Assembly: GCA_000349905.1 (NCBI GenBank)
Contig: KB722778.1
Location: forward strand, 1-64,000
Origin: Volvariella volvacea V23
Lineage: Eukaryota; Basidiomycota; Agaricomycetes; Agaricales; Pluteaceae
Reading direction: 5' to 3'
DNA: 64,000 nt
Part shown: piece by piece, positions 23,595 to 34,379 of the stretch
Layout: each line of letters starts with the position of its first letter
Numbering within the stretch: the first letter of the stretch is position 1
Notes under the pieces: model-generated
What the model was told of the DNA's origin: nothing
Seen by the model: the letters and a program-made list of their open reading frames with translations, nothing else
The model's database searches: none
Translations under genes and position numbers: made by a program

Positions 23595-25154
23595 TCACCT
23601 GCCACGTCCTTGGCTGAAACTCCTCTCCTCCAAGGCAAGTTCCCGACTTTCCTGCGTTAGCTGGCAAGGACCACAACACCACGCTGCGAAGAAATCCTGA
23701 CAACCCCCACCCTCTATCGTATATCTCATTCGGATCGACCTTCGTATTGGCACCTAGAAGACAAAGATTACGCATCAATACTTGATATCCGAGTCGCGAC
23801 GAGATGGGGTGTTTGGAGATGCGTATGTGCCCGGACTTGCGTCAAAGCACAGGTCTCGGAATTGGGAGGGTTGGGAGGTAAAGTGGACCCACCTGCAGCA
23901 CACAACCCAATCCACACGTCATCGATAACAAGGCATGCATCATACAGTCAGTAGTACAACAATCGTTACCCTGTACAGGATCTGGAATGCCTCGTTGTGC
24001 GAGGTAGTCTAGTCGTTGCTTATTCTTCGTGTAAATGATACAGGGGCAAGCTGTCGCGACCAGACCTGCAAACCCGTTCATGAGCATTTGGAGAATACGA
24101 GATAGGGAGGGGAAATAAGGAGGTAGCGGAGTGGATTCTACACCGCAAGGTGGAGCCACTACAGTTGGCCTCAACGGAGGTGACTTGGGTTCAGACTTAC
24201 AAGTTCCACAGTCACCACAGCAATCATACAATGGATAGCTCCAATCTCGACCATACACGCCTATAGGCAGGTTTTTCGCATTTCTATTCCCACCACCCAT
24301 TCCCTTCTCCCCACCAGGGGCTACGACCATCGCCGGACCCGCCTGCGGTTGGACATTGATAACGTTTGAAGCATATGCCTAGACAAGGTAATACAAAAGC
24401 GGAGTTATGATGAGGAAGCGCTCTTCATCAAAGACAAAGGAAAAACAATTACTGATGGCGGGGCGGCAACGTTATGTTGCCTTTGTGCGCTATAATTAGG
24501 ATAACCCTGATTCCCGAAATTGGGTTGTTGTGCAAATTGCTGTTGTATCGACGGTTGTCCTGGTGGGGGAGAGCCGTTCAGGTTGTTTTGCGACCTTGCA
24601 TGGGCAAGAGAGTTGTACGCAGGAGCAGGCGCTGAACCGGGAGTGTAGCCAACTGCCGAACCTGCCGCCGCAAAGGATCTTTGCTCATATTGAACGCCTC
24701 CAGTAAATGGATTATAACCATGAGCATGAGAGCCGGCTGCACTGTCCACGTCTGATACCATCGAAAGTGGGCGTTGTGGGCGCAGTGGTTCTTCGCTGGG
24801 CGGCTTAGCTTGGGTATGGAATTCTTGACTTCGGACGCCACGGGGTACCGAGGGAGCGCTGTAGCCTAACATTTGTGGTTGAACGGCTTGATTTTCGAGA
24901 TTGGTTGGTGGAGCATTTGTCCCTCTCCTGTTGGGGGTTATCTGAGACTGTAATGGGAGTATTGGCTGGGTTTGGTATTGTGGTAGCGATTTCGTGTCAG
25001 AGTAGACAGAGGAGCCCGTCGTGCTTGGAGGTATCTTGGGCAATGGTTTCGCGCCATTGTAACTGTTGCCTGTGTAATCCTGCGGAAGTGAGGTGAAGGC
25101 TGGAGGAGGTGAATTATAGAGCTCAGGTGGAGGTGAATCCGACTTGTAGAGCAT
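23595..25154 (-). CDS. PLAC8-family protein with long Pro/Gln-rich N-terminus
   Basis: The first ~250 residues from ATG 25154 (MLYKSDSPPPELYNSPPPAF) are low-complexity, rich in Pro, Ser, Gln and Tyr, with no signal peptide. The C-terminal part is a PLAC8 Cys-rich domain: RDWSYPLYDCCGDCGTC, then LVATACPCIIYTKNKQRLDY, a loop with DCCTTDCMMHALLSMTCG, and the last exon MRYTIEGGGCQDFFAAWCC followed by GPCQLTQESRELALEE to the stop at 23595. Four to five introns. Between VLQ and VPIRRSIRMRY, an optional 54-nt exon coding SGHIRISKHPISSRLGYQ could be included, so alternative splicing is possible. PLAC8 proteins are membrane-associated and include plant cell-number regulators and cadmium-resistance proteins; the fungal role is unknown. 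The next gene on the same strand is a shorter relative. Confidence 0.8.
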
Positions 25155-25557
25155 GTCAGTGGTATTTGGTTATTGAAGCTCCTAAGGGATGGGTTTAGGC
25201 AAAGGGCGTTGGTGGCGGGAGAGCGCCGACAACTCGAGGCTGTGGCAGCCAGGGACGATGGTCGCATGTAAGCCATGAACAGGGTCCTGGGCGCGGTCTA
25301 CGAACTGTTTAGTATCAATTGATTAACATCACATTTGTTCCTTGAATGCTCTGTGTGGCTTGATTCTGGATCTCAGAAACGGTGCAATTCTGATAAGCTA
25401 TCTCAGCTTCTCATACAATTAGCCAGAACAACATCATTTCGTCGAGCGTATTCCGATTACCGATGGGGGCAATAAAGGGTATTACAGGAGTACAAATATT
25501 ACAGCGGAGGTAGCCTCAAGAAGTGAAGAACATTACACGGACAGTACAAGTCCAAAT
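25155..25557. other. spacer between the two PLAC8 genes
   Basis: About 400 bp, with no gene seen. It is the likely promoter of the longer PLAC8 gene and 3' end of the shorter one. Confidence 0.5.
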
Positions 25558-26214
25558 TCATCTCTCTTGACCGAAGCTTCTCTCTTCTAATTCAATCTCT
25601 CGGTGTTCTTGCGTCAACGCGCATGGAGTGCAACACCAAGATACAAGAAGGTCACTTAAACCTGACCCTTGAATTGAATAACGAGTGCGGATAGCCGCAC
25701 GTGGTGAGAGCTGCGGCGGATTCATTAGTCATAGGTTGTGTAACGCCCATAGAATGACCCACCTGCAGCACCCAGCCCAAACCGCAACAGCCTTGGAGTA
25801 AGCAATGGGTAAAGCAATCGCCCGAAAAGAAGCTTCCGCCATTTTCGGGATCAGGTGAACCTCCTTGAAGGTGTTCCAGACGTTGCTTGTTCTGGGCGAA
25901 TACAGCGCAAGGACAGCACCATGCCTTGATACCTAAATTGTTGTCAGTTGGACGCAGGCAAGAAGATGGTGTGTAAATCTCACAAGTCCCAGGGTCACCA
26001 AAACAATCGCAAAGGCCATTGCTCCAGTCTCTTTGACCATTCTGATCAAATGGGAGGTTCTTGGCATTCTTGTTGCCCCCCGCGGCGACCATCATGCCAG
26101 GAGTCGCAGCTGGTTGAGTGGATATGGGTTTCTCTGAAGCCTGGATGACATGCGAATCATGGAAGTAGTGGGTAGTTAGTGAATGACGAGATAATGTAGG
26201 GGAAGACTCACCAT
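25558..26214 (-). CDS. short PLAC8-family protein
   Basis: Tandem relative of the preceding PLAC8 gene, lacking its long disordered N-terminus. The best start is ATG 26214, whose codon directly abuts an intron donor and splices to ASEKPISTQPAATPGMM; an internal start at the MMVAAGG methionines is an alternative. Domain elements: KNLPFDQNGQRDWSNGLCDC, FGDPGTCIKAWCCPCAVF, AQNKQRLEHLQGGSPD, DCFTHCLLQGCCGLGWVLQ, then LSPRAAIRTRYSIQGSG, DLLVSWCCTPCALTQEHR, EIELEERSFGQER. All four exons keep frame. The CC-x-PC and CALTQEHREIELEE cores are the most conserved parts of the family. No clear transmembrane helix beyond the Cys-rich hydrophobic stretches. Likely membrane-associated; function unknown. Confidence 0.78.
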
Positions 26215-27772
26215 TTGAAAGACGATGGAGCAAGACAGGAGTACAAGCAGAAACGTGCGCGTTTAACTGGGGTGGCCACATTTTATATGGTCTCACTGAG
26301 ACAGGGACGGCAACTATTGAAGAACGGCAGCCACCATTCCTTTCCAGGATCCAATTTGAATAGCTCCGTAACAATCCAAGTTTGTAAAGACCCGTAACTA
26401 TACTCAAGACAACACTGCACTGCATGCGGAGTCGTGGCACAGAACCGCAGAAGCACTATTCACAACAACTCTGGGTTGCACAACGCGGAAGTCGCCCGAG
26501 AAGTGATTACCATTGGAAAAGCGGCATGAGAAGTTGTGTGTTTAATATGAGTACACCTGTAGTTTGCTTCGCGGCTTTTACGGGAAGTGTGGGCACCAAT
26601 GACGAGTCGTGGGCGGCGGGCGCCCAAGCGATTGTGATAGTTCTTCCTTTCGAAGGTCCCTATAGCACGCGTTTAGAGTAATATATTCAGGCGATGAAGC
26701 GGCGCCCTACCCTGCCATGAATTGTGGTGCTCACCTTCAGGTTGCCAGTTAAGCCAAAGTTAAGCTTGGGATTGACGAGTTGCGTTTGTTTACGACACAG
26801 GGCTGCTTATCTAATCCCATGTGCACTCACCTCTCCCACAATCGAGCGTCGGGTGGTCGCCTCAGGGTCTTTGGCGAACGTTCAAAGAGCAAAACAGGAC
26901 CAGTCTACTCCTTGATCGTGTAGTATATGAAAAGGTGTGTGGGTACTGCCAACGGCCTCAGCGTCAATTCGGCTTATAGCTCAAGGATTCTTACGTAGGG
27001 TTTGACGCAGTTGGAGTCTCATCATGATGACGGTGGCACTGCCTACCCCCGCATTCGTCAACCGCTCACGCGCAACTTCAGAAGATGCAAACAACGAGCT
27101 ATAGTATGTCTGTTCATGTTTGACCTAGTATATATGCCAGTGACTCCGTATAACGCGTCACAGAAGCATGCATGCATCAATCATCATCATGTTAACAACT
27201 GACGAGCACTTGTTGCTGAACCGAATTTATACCGTGCAAGGTCCGCTTCAGTCACCCAACATCCCCGCTTCCGCCGCAAATACTCCGATACGGTAATTCC
27301 TGCTGCAAAACAACCAATCAGCAGCAGGAAAACAGCCAGGATGCGCCTATTTCTATGTCCTTGGTGCTATTTTCTCTCGTGATTGCGGCCCGTGAGGCAA
27401 TGGTCAACCCCTTCTAGGCGTTCTGGGGCTTTGGCTAAATTCGATCCGTCAAGCGAGCCACCTTCACCTTAATAGCTGACCAGCATGACCTGGAACGACT
27501 GCGACGTTTCTCCATTGATAGTTCAACCCACCCTGGGTTGCACATGATTTGCTTTGCTTCTTTCCTCTTGTCTCAGCTAATCAGTGTATTCGAGCGCTTT
27601 GCCTATTACCCCACAAAACGAAATTTCCCCAGAATTGCTCATGAATTGGCCTTGGGTGTGGATAATCTGTAAGAGCTATTCCCCGTTGAGCCTTTTTTTC
27701 ACGACATCCTTTCCTTTATAAAGCTCCAACTCACGAATTCGAATAGTAAAGCCCCGTGCTGCGTTCCTAAAG
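26215..27772. other. 1.5-kb intergenic region with epimerase promoter
   Basis: No gene is supported. Near the downstream gene there is a CCAAT box (27314-27318) and a TATAAAG element (27717-27723) placed about 55 bp before the aldose epimerase start. Confidence 0.5.
27717..27723 (+). promoter_or_regulatory. TATA box of the aldose epimerase gene
   Basis: TATAAAG 50-56 bp upstream of the start codon at 27773, preceded by a pyrimidine-rich run. This is a typical core promoter spacing for a gene with a short leader. Confidence 0.5.
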
Positions 27773-29751
27773 ATGTATATCAGTACTAAGGCTCTGCTTG
27801 GTGCTCTCCTGAACTTGAGTTTATGGCCAATCGGAAGGAGCTTAGGTGCTCCAGAGGCTAGCCTTACACCTTCGTCTGACTGGGTAAGCGATCTGGTTCA
27901 TTCTCCGTCATTTCATTGATCTTAGGTGGTCGTGTCATAGCCCTTCGATGCCACTAAAATATCCGCACCCGACGGCTCTATCACTGCGAAATTCGTGCCT
28001 TTTGGATCGACTATGACAGAGTTGTGGGTGAAGGACAAGTACGGAAAGCCAAGGGATGTGATCCTGGGTTATGATGATCCTGTTCGTACATTACCTTTCT
28101 ATTGTCTCCCTCGGTTAATTAACAAGGTAGTCAGAGTCGCCTATTATCCGATCCAGACCATCCCGTTTTTAATGCCATTGTAGGAAGGTTCGTAGCCCGA
28201 GCCTTTTGCTTTTCTTGAACCAACAACTTCGCATAGATACGCCAACCGTATCAAGAATGGTGGGTAATTGACGAGCCGCTTGGAGAACCAAGTAGCAGAC
28301 CACACCTATTTTAAGGAACCTTTTCAATCCCAATTTCGAAGAATCCGGTTCCAGGGGCACCAAATACATACCACATCCCTACAAACGATCGTGACGGTGC
28401 GTGATTTCCTAGCATCGAACTTGATCTCTGCTAAGATCGATAACAGGTCAGGTGAGTCAAGCGCCTCAGTCGAGCATGGAAATAGACTAACTTGTCTCCA
28501 AGGTAACGCTCCACGGAGGAATTTATGGATGGGATAGGCGCAACTGGACTCTAGTAGCTCGAACGCCTTCTAGCGTTACCTACAGACATATTGACAATGG
28601 AGACGAGAACTTCCCTGGCGTTGTAACAGCATATGTGCGTCCACCCAATCTTCAGCAACACCCACCTTATTGACGATCTTAAGGCCACACATACTGTAGG
28701 TAATGGTGGTGTTTTAAAGACTGTGGTGCGGGCTACTGCCTCGCAGAAGGTGAGTCACGGTTTCAGGTCTGGAATGACGCCAGCTCATAGTTCAATAGAC
28801 GCCCATCATGTTAACCCAGCACATCTATTGGTGAGCGGTCTTATTTCCCTTTCAATTGATCGTGGCTCAGTCCTTTTTTTTTTTTAGGAATTTGGATGCA
28901 TTCCAAAACGGCGTTGACGACATTCTGTCGCACAAGCTTCAGGTCGGGGCTTCTGACGTCATTGAACTAGATAACCTCGCCATTCCGACTGGCAAATTCA
29001 TCGACGTATCAGGTACACCCTTCGATTTCAGAAATGCACAGGCTGTGGGTGCAAGGTGGAACGACACTGTTGACCTTTGCGGAAATGGTGAGTGCTACCC
29101 AGCGAATATGTAGATATCATATCACGAAGTTGATATGGTATATACCAGGGTGTCAGGGTTACGATAGTTGTTGGGTATATGACAAGCCAGGGTCAGGAAG
29201 GGTAGGGACCTCCTTGTGGAGCGACAATTCTGGAATCCGGTGAGTCAACTCACGCCTCCTTAGCCAAACAACCTTTCTAAATACGCCGATCAACCTTGCC
29301 TTCTCGCCACTATCACAATCACGCACGTTTCCCACATTAACCGCATCTATCACATCGGTTCGTGACAAACATCTCGTTGAAACGTGGACAGGGTGGACAT
29401 TACAACCAACCAGCCAGCTGTTCAAATCTACTCTGCATTCTGGATGAACACCGTTCGTAAGACAGTTCATGGAGGCCCAGATGTGAGGTACGGAAGGTGG
29501 TCAGGAATTGCTATCGAACAGCAAGGTCACGTCGCGGCAATTAACACACCCGAATGGGGTATCGATCAAGTCTGTAAGTGTTCCCCGCTGTTGCGGTGGG
29601 CTTATTTTGGCATTCGTTTCATCCCTTTTTGGTTGCTTGATTGGATCATCTGCTTGGATGCGTGCTTACCTTTTGGCATCTAGATTCTCCCGACCGTCCA
29701 TTTGAGTGGAGTACAACCTACAAGTTCTCGACCACTCGAGGTTCTGTCTGA
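27773..29751 (+). CDS. secreted aldose 1-epimerase (galactose mutarotase)
   Basis: Interconverts alpha and beta anomers of hexoses. The start at 27773 opens a signal peptide (MYISTKALLGALLNLSLW), so it likely acts outside the cell on sugars released from plant or wall polymers. Eleven or so exons give about 394 residues. Motifs: GRYANRIKNGTF, the substrate loop with catalytic His at about residue 142 (VTLHGGIYGWDRR), a second active-site His at about 212 (TPIMLTQHIYWNLDAFQN), LCGNGCQGYDSCWV, and GIAIEQQG holding the catalytic Glu at about 354, followed by NTPEWGIDQ. Correct reading of HIPTNDRDGQVTLHGG needs a 5-nt microexon (28447-28451). The last exon ends KFSTTRGSV. A paired Cys motif (CGNGCQGYDSC) suggests disulphides, in line with secretion. 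No defect seen. Confidence 0.92.
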
Positions 29752-30602
29752 TTTGACCAACAAGGAAGGGATTCACCGTGTTTGCTCTGTATCATGTACT
29801 TATCTCTCCACGAAATGTATAAGCTTGCCTCGAGGGCGCTCACATCCTCCCCTCCGCATTGATACACCGCGACGTTTATGTGGCGCATTCTAGTTGAAGA
29901 CAGCGGCTAACTGATGCACGCGTCTTATGTTTGACGTAGAGCTAAGCATTCCTGTTCCCAGGACTACGCTTTCCAGTCATCCAGAATCCCGGTAAGTGAC
30001 ATCCTTGCAAGCCTCGTGAGAGATCAAGCTTTGCTTCTTGACTTTGATTTCGCGCTTAACAAACCGTTTGGCCCAATATTTCCCACAAACCCATAACAGC
30101 ACCAACGCAGATCGACTTGATTGAAGGTCACGATCTATGCGTTTTGTTCCAGTGTGCTTATTTTATCGTCGCATTTCCTCAGCCATCTTGAACTGTTTGA
30201 TTCAAATCCACCGATGTTGCATTTAAAGCGATGATGACGCCCATCCTTCTTGACCTAAGCGATCTATTTTCATTCTTTACCTCTCATCAATCTACACTGC
30301 ATAGATGGTACCTTTCCTCACGTCCACGCGTTCTATTCTTTTCCAAAGTACGCTCGAAATAGAACGCAGAGTGAGATTAGGAGTTAATTTCCGTGCGGTA
30401 TCTCGCAGTGGACTTCGCCCTGTCAACGAGGGCATCATTCACCGGCATCACTCGTGAGCGCAGTCGTAATAAATAGGTGCTGCGTTGCACCCGTGAGGCC
30501 ACTTAAAGCGGCTGTCACCCACCCCATCCGTTTCACCAGGCTGCGACCTGCGGGAGGACGAACTCTAGCTCGTGTTTGCTGAATTCTGGCTAGTCCTTGA
30601 AC
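29752..30602. other. intergenic region
   Basis: No gene is recognised. It contains the 3' end of the epimerase gene and the promoter of the DUF6533 gene. Confidence 0.5.
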
Positions 30603-32415
30603 ATGGCCGACCCGGGGTTGACGGAATTTGCTGGTCATCTGTGAGTGTACGCTATTTTGAATGGCTCGACAAGATATAATTAGTGTGGCGATCAAGGGTA
30701 GCGGCGAAGATGTTTTCATTGGCTTCATGTGGTGAGTTGCCGTACTACTAACGCCAGAACAAGATCAATGACGTTCATCGTGTTAGTTATGTTGTTTTAT
30801 GATATTGTACTAACGTTTGGGGACGAGGTGGAATTGATATGGATGAAGAAGTTTACGCCTTTTACGGCTTTATGGTTTGCCGTAAGCAATTCATGTCCTG
30901 AAACACTGGTGTTTGACCTGATCTGGGATTCAAAGAATCGATACCTTTCTCCCCTGGGATATATTGTGATCATTGTGTGTAAGCGCAATTTTCCTTTCAA
31001 CGCGTCACGAGTACCGGCGTTGTACTTATCGCATCAATGGCTTAAATCAGCATTTCACGATCCGTGGCCAAAAGACATCTGTAATCGATATGTGTTATAC
31101 CCAGAAGCTCTGAAAATCGTCACCGCCTTTGCTATTGGAGGTGAACACACCCTGTACACATCTTGCATTACAAATTTTGATTCACGAGGGACAGTTATCT
31201 TTATAGTGCGGCTCCACGGGATCTATGCAAGAAGCTGGACCGTGGTTGTTGGCGGTTCGGTGTTGTTGGCTGCTGAACTTGCCGTCAAGATAGTAAGTGT
31301 TTAGTCGTTCGTCCGTAGATCCTTTCGAGTTAATAGATTCGTAGTGGGCATTTACCTCAGGTACTAGTTTGGATCTGCCGAGTGGTGAGTCAAGGTCTTG
31401 TTTATGGGGTATTTATTTAGGCGCGATTAGGCTTTGTTGGATGCATTCTTGTCGGGAGGGATGATTCACTGTGAGTTAGAACGTGCCTTTTGATTCATTT
31501 TGAATCAGGTGGTTTATGTGTGCTTCTAGGCGGATGTCGGCCACATGGATTGCAGAGCTTGTCTTTGGTGAGGGCGACCACCTGAATATAGTAAACCAAG
31601 CCAAGCAGTTTAACACTATGTCAAGACTCAGCAATGTTTCTGGCAACTCTTTATCGGACGGTGTCGATCACAAACCTTCAGCAACGGTCTATTCATTACC
31701 TGCTCAAATTGATCAGACGTGATGGTGCGTTTTTATTCGAGACAGAAGCGCAAGCCTGACAGGAATCTACTAGGCGTTGCATACTTTGCGGTGATCTTTG
31801 TTGCCAATCTCGTTACTGTGTTGATGTACTTCGTATGTTTATTCGACCCTATTCTTCTGCTCTTCGTACTGATGCCTACTGTGCTGACACAGCTCGCACC
31901 AGTAAGTACTTTTCGCATCAATACTTAACAATATTGTTTGTCTCATCCCATCAAGCCCGATATCAAGGTCATCAATGCCAGTTTTAGTACGCTGTACGCG
32001 TTTTGATCATCCATTCTTCGAGTCGAGCACTAACATGCTTCAGGATAACAAGTTTGATGGTATCCCGTTTAATTCTTAACCTTCGTCGAGCTGGGGAGAA
32101 AGCATCGCTGAGTGTTTACACTGGGGCCTCAGTTACTGCTGCCCCCGGGCACCTGCGTCCAAAGCTGAGCATCGGAGGCACTCTAGGAGGCACTTCAACA
32201 GGTGAGTTTCGCGACTCGAATACTTCTGACGATATATTGAGTCGACTTGGTTTGTGGCAGGTGAGGGCGAGCTAGACTCGGTGGAGAGGGCTCTCAAGTC
32301 GCCCTTTGGGATACGGCGGGCAATTGAGCGAGCCACAGCGGGCAGACAGGAGGGCCGCGGGATGCAAGAAAGCTGGACTGACGTGAGGATAACCCGAGAC
32401 ATTGAAGCAACGTAG
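30603..32415 (+). CDS. DUF6533-type integral membrane protein
   Basis: Member of an Agaricomycete-expanded seven-helix membrane family of unknown function (DUF6533 type). The diagnostic N-terminal block is FYDIVLTFGDEVELIWMKKF. Further helices: RYLSPLGYIVIIV, IFIVRLHGIYARSW, GGSVLLAAELAVKIWAFTSG, FVGCILVGR, ATWIAELVFAMFLATLYRTV, RDGVAYFAVIFVANLVTVLM, and the closing INASFSRITSLMVSRLILNL, then a Ser/Gly/Arg-rich cytosolic tail to the stop at 32413-32415. About a dozen introns, including a 9-nt microexon coding LAP. The 5' end is uncertain. ATG 30603 (MADPGLTEFAGHL) splices well to VAIKGSGEDVFIGF, but the next intron would be only about 29-35 nt and the GTGAGT donor would create a stop at the junction. 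Shorter starts inside the second block are possible. Confidence 0.75.
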
Positions 32416-33020
32416 CAAACTATGGATTTGCTCCTTGCTGGTGTAAGAGAATATACGTAAACTGGCTCGCAAAGCGCTGTGGCCCGCCAGTTCAAATCGG
32501 CATAAATTCCGATTCCGACGATGCGCTTCGACTTCCCTCTCTTTCGAGGATGCCACTTCTCCCAGCTCCCTTTCCTTTTGCTGCTAATTGGTATTTCATG
32601 CGCGTTCATTGGACGTGCTGATGACAAAATTGTACACAGTTGTATAAGATCCTGCGCACATTCATTTGAGTATCTGCAATCGACATCACCCATCTTTTCT
32701 GTCCTTCTCGTCTCGTCGAGGCTATCAGAGCCTAATTCGAGTCGATTCATCGAGCACGCGCATATAATCAGCCCGCGAGTGAAGCCCCAGACCCCATTTG
32801 CCCTGTTTGCGACGTCAGACACCCTGACACATTGGCAAAATCTCTACGATCGCAGACTGAGTGGGGTGCTTGGGAGAGCAGAGAGTGGCTGAAAATAGCG
32901 CCGGGCCGGATTGTAGCGGTCAAAACAAGACCAAATCTTATCTCTTTCCCCAGCAATTTTTTGTCCCTGGGCGTATTATCGCATTTATCTCAAAAGGGCT
33001 ACACTTGGGCTCGCGGAATC
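32416..33020. other. intergenic region with eIF3g promoter
   Basis: A 123-codon open frame (32521-32892) begins with a hydrophobic stretch, but it has no domain and no homologous structure I recognise. The region most simply reads as the promoter and leader of the eIF3g gene. Confidence 0.45.
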
Positions 33021-34379
33021 ATGGTCTCAGCAGCGTACGTTACTCCCACGCGATCTCGGTGCTAGGGGACGAAAATTGAAGGGTAAAGGGACAGGCTGCA
33101 AAAAACGTCTTGGGCGGATGATGTTGATGAACTCGGTAAGTGGTTTTGTTCACACATATCTTGTGTCTCTGGGACGGCGGGAGGAAATGAATGGATATAA
33201 CTGACGATTTGGTGGTGGTGATGCGGGGTGTGCATCTTGCTTGGGTTTATGATGCGATGTAGATCAACAGAAGGAAGATTACGTCGATGAGAACGGGATA
33301 AGGACGACTGTTGAGATCGTCATCAATGAGGATGGGAAGAAGGTCAAGGTGAGTTTGGTCAACCTTTTCAGCTGATTCAATGACCCAATTGTACTTTATC
33401 ATGCGTCTGCGTCTCATTTCGCGACTATATGCGCATAATAGATCACAAGGCGCATCAAGCGGACACTTCAAAAATCTGTCGTAGAGCACGCGGTCGCCGA
33501 ACGTCAAAAATGGACCAAGTTTGGTCAGGAGAAAGGCAAAAAGCCTGGTCCTGATCGCGCAACTACGACAGTCGGGGAGGAATTGCTCCTGAAATTGACC
33601 GCGGGGAACAAGGTGCGGCTTGATAATTAGCACATCTCTCTGGGTTGTCCCTGTAACTCCTTTCATTTGTTTCCTCCTCCCAATGCGACAGCAATCGGAA
33701 CCGGAACCAGCACCCGAAGACAACGTTAAGCGCAATCTCGTCAAGGCCGGTGCTGGAAAGGTTATGTGCAGACTCTGCAAAGGAGACCACTACACCGCCA
33801 AGTGTCCTTATAAGGACAAACTTGCCGATCTCGAGGGTAGAGGTGCGCATATAGTCATCTCTGCGTCCATGTCAATTTTACTCATGGATTCCGCATCAGG
33901 TCCAGACGATGAACTTGCACCTCTTGGTAATGATGCTGCTCCGGCCCCAGGCCCAAGTACGGGCGGCACCTCTGGCGGGAAGTACATCCCTCCTTCTCTC
34001 CGTGCTGGCGGTCGTTCTGGCCCCGGAGAATCTATGCGTGGTGCAACGAGTCGTGAAGATCTTCCTACTCTACGTGTCACCAACATCTCCGAGGACACTC
34101 AGGAAAGCGATTTACGCGAACTATTCGGGGCGTTTGGCAGAGTTGCGAGAGTGTATGTAGGGAGAGATCGGGAGACGGGTGCTGGGAAAGGATTTGCGTT
34201 TGTTAGTTTCGAGGAGCGGGCGATCGCGCAGAAAGCTATGGAGAAGCTACATGGGAGGGGCTATGATAACCTAATCTTGAATGTGCAATGGAGCCGTGAG
34301 TCCTCTTCCCTCCCTCCTCATTTTTCCGTGTCGGCAAGTCGCTGATAGGCTTCCAGAGCCTCGACCTGAAGGTCGCTGA
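33021..34379 (+). CDS. TIF35: translation initiation factor eIF3 subunit G
   Basis: Core cytoplasmic translation factor that helps scanning and re-initiation as part of eIF3. The start at 33021 gives MVSAALQKTSWADDVDEL after removing the first intron, and the SWADD motif is typical of eIF3g N-termini. The N-terminal domain continues VDENGIRTTVEIVINEDGKK and ITRRIKRTLQKSVVEHAVAE. A zinc-knuckle-like CRLCKGDHYTAKCPYKD follows, then a Pro/Gly linker with KYIPPSLRAGG, and a C-terminal RRM with RNP2 LRVTNI and RNP1 GKGFAFVSF, ending NVQWSQPRPEGR. About 290 residues, six introns, all in frame, family-typical length. It is the clearest housekeeping gene in the window and marks this part as core chromosome between two accessory stretches. 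Confidence 0.97.

Noticed and set aside
28868..28888. T-rich run considered as a terminator
   Set aside because: It is the polypyrimidine tract just before an AG acceptor inside the aldose epimerase gene.
32521..32892. 123-codon frame with hydrophobic start upstream of eIF3g
   Set aside because: Possible short secreted protein, but it has no family features and sits where the eIF3g promoter and leader should be.
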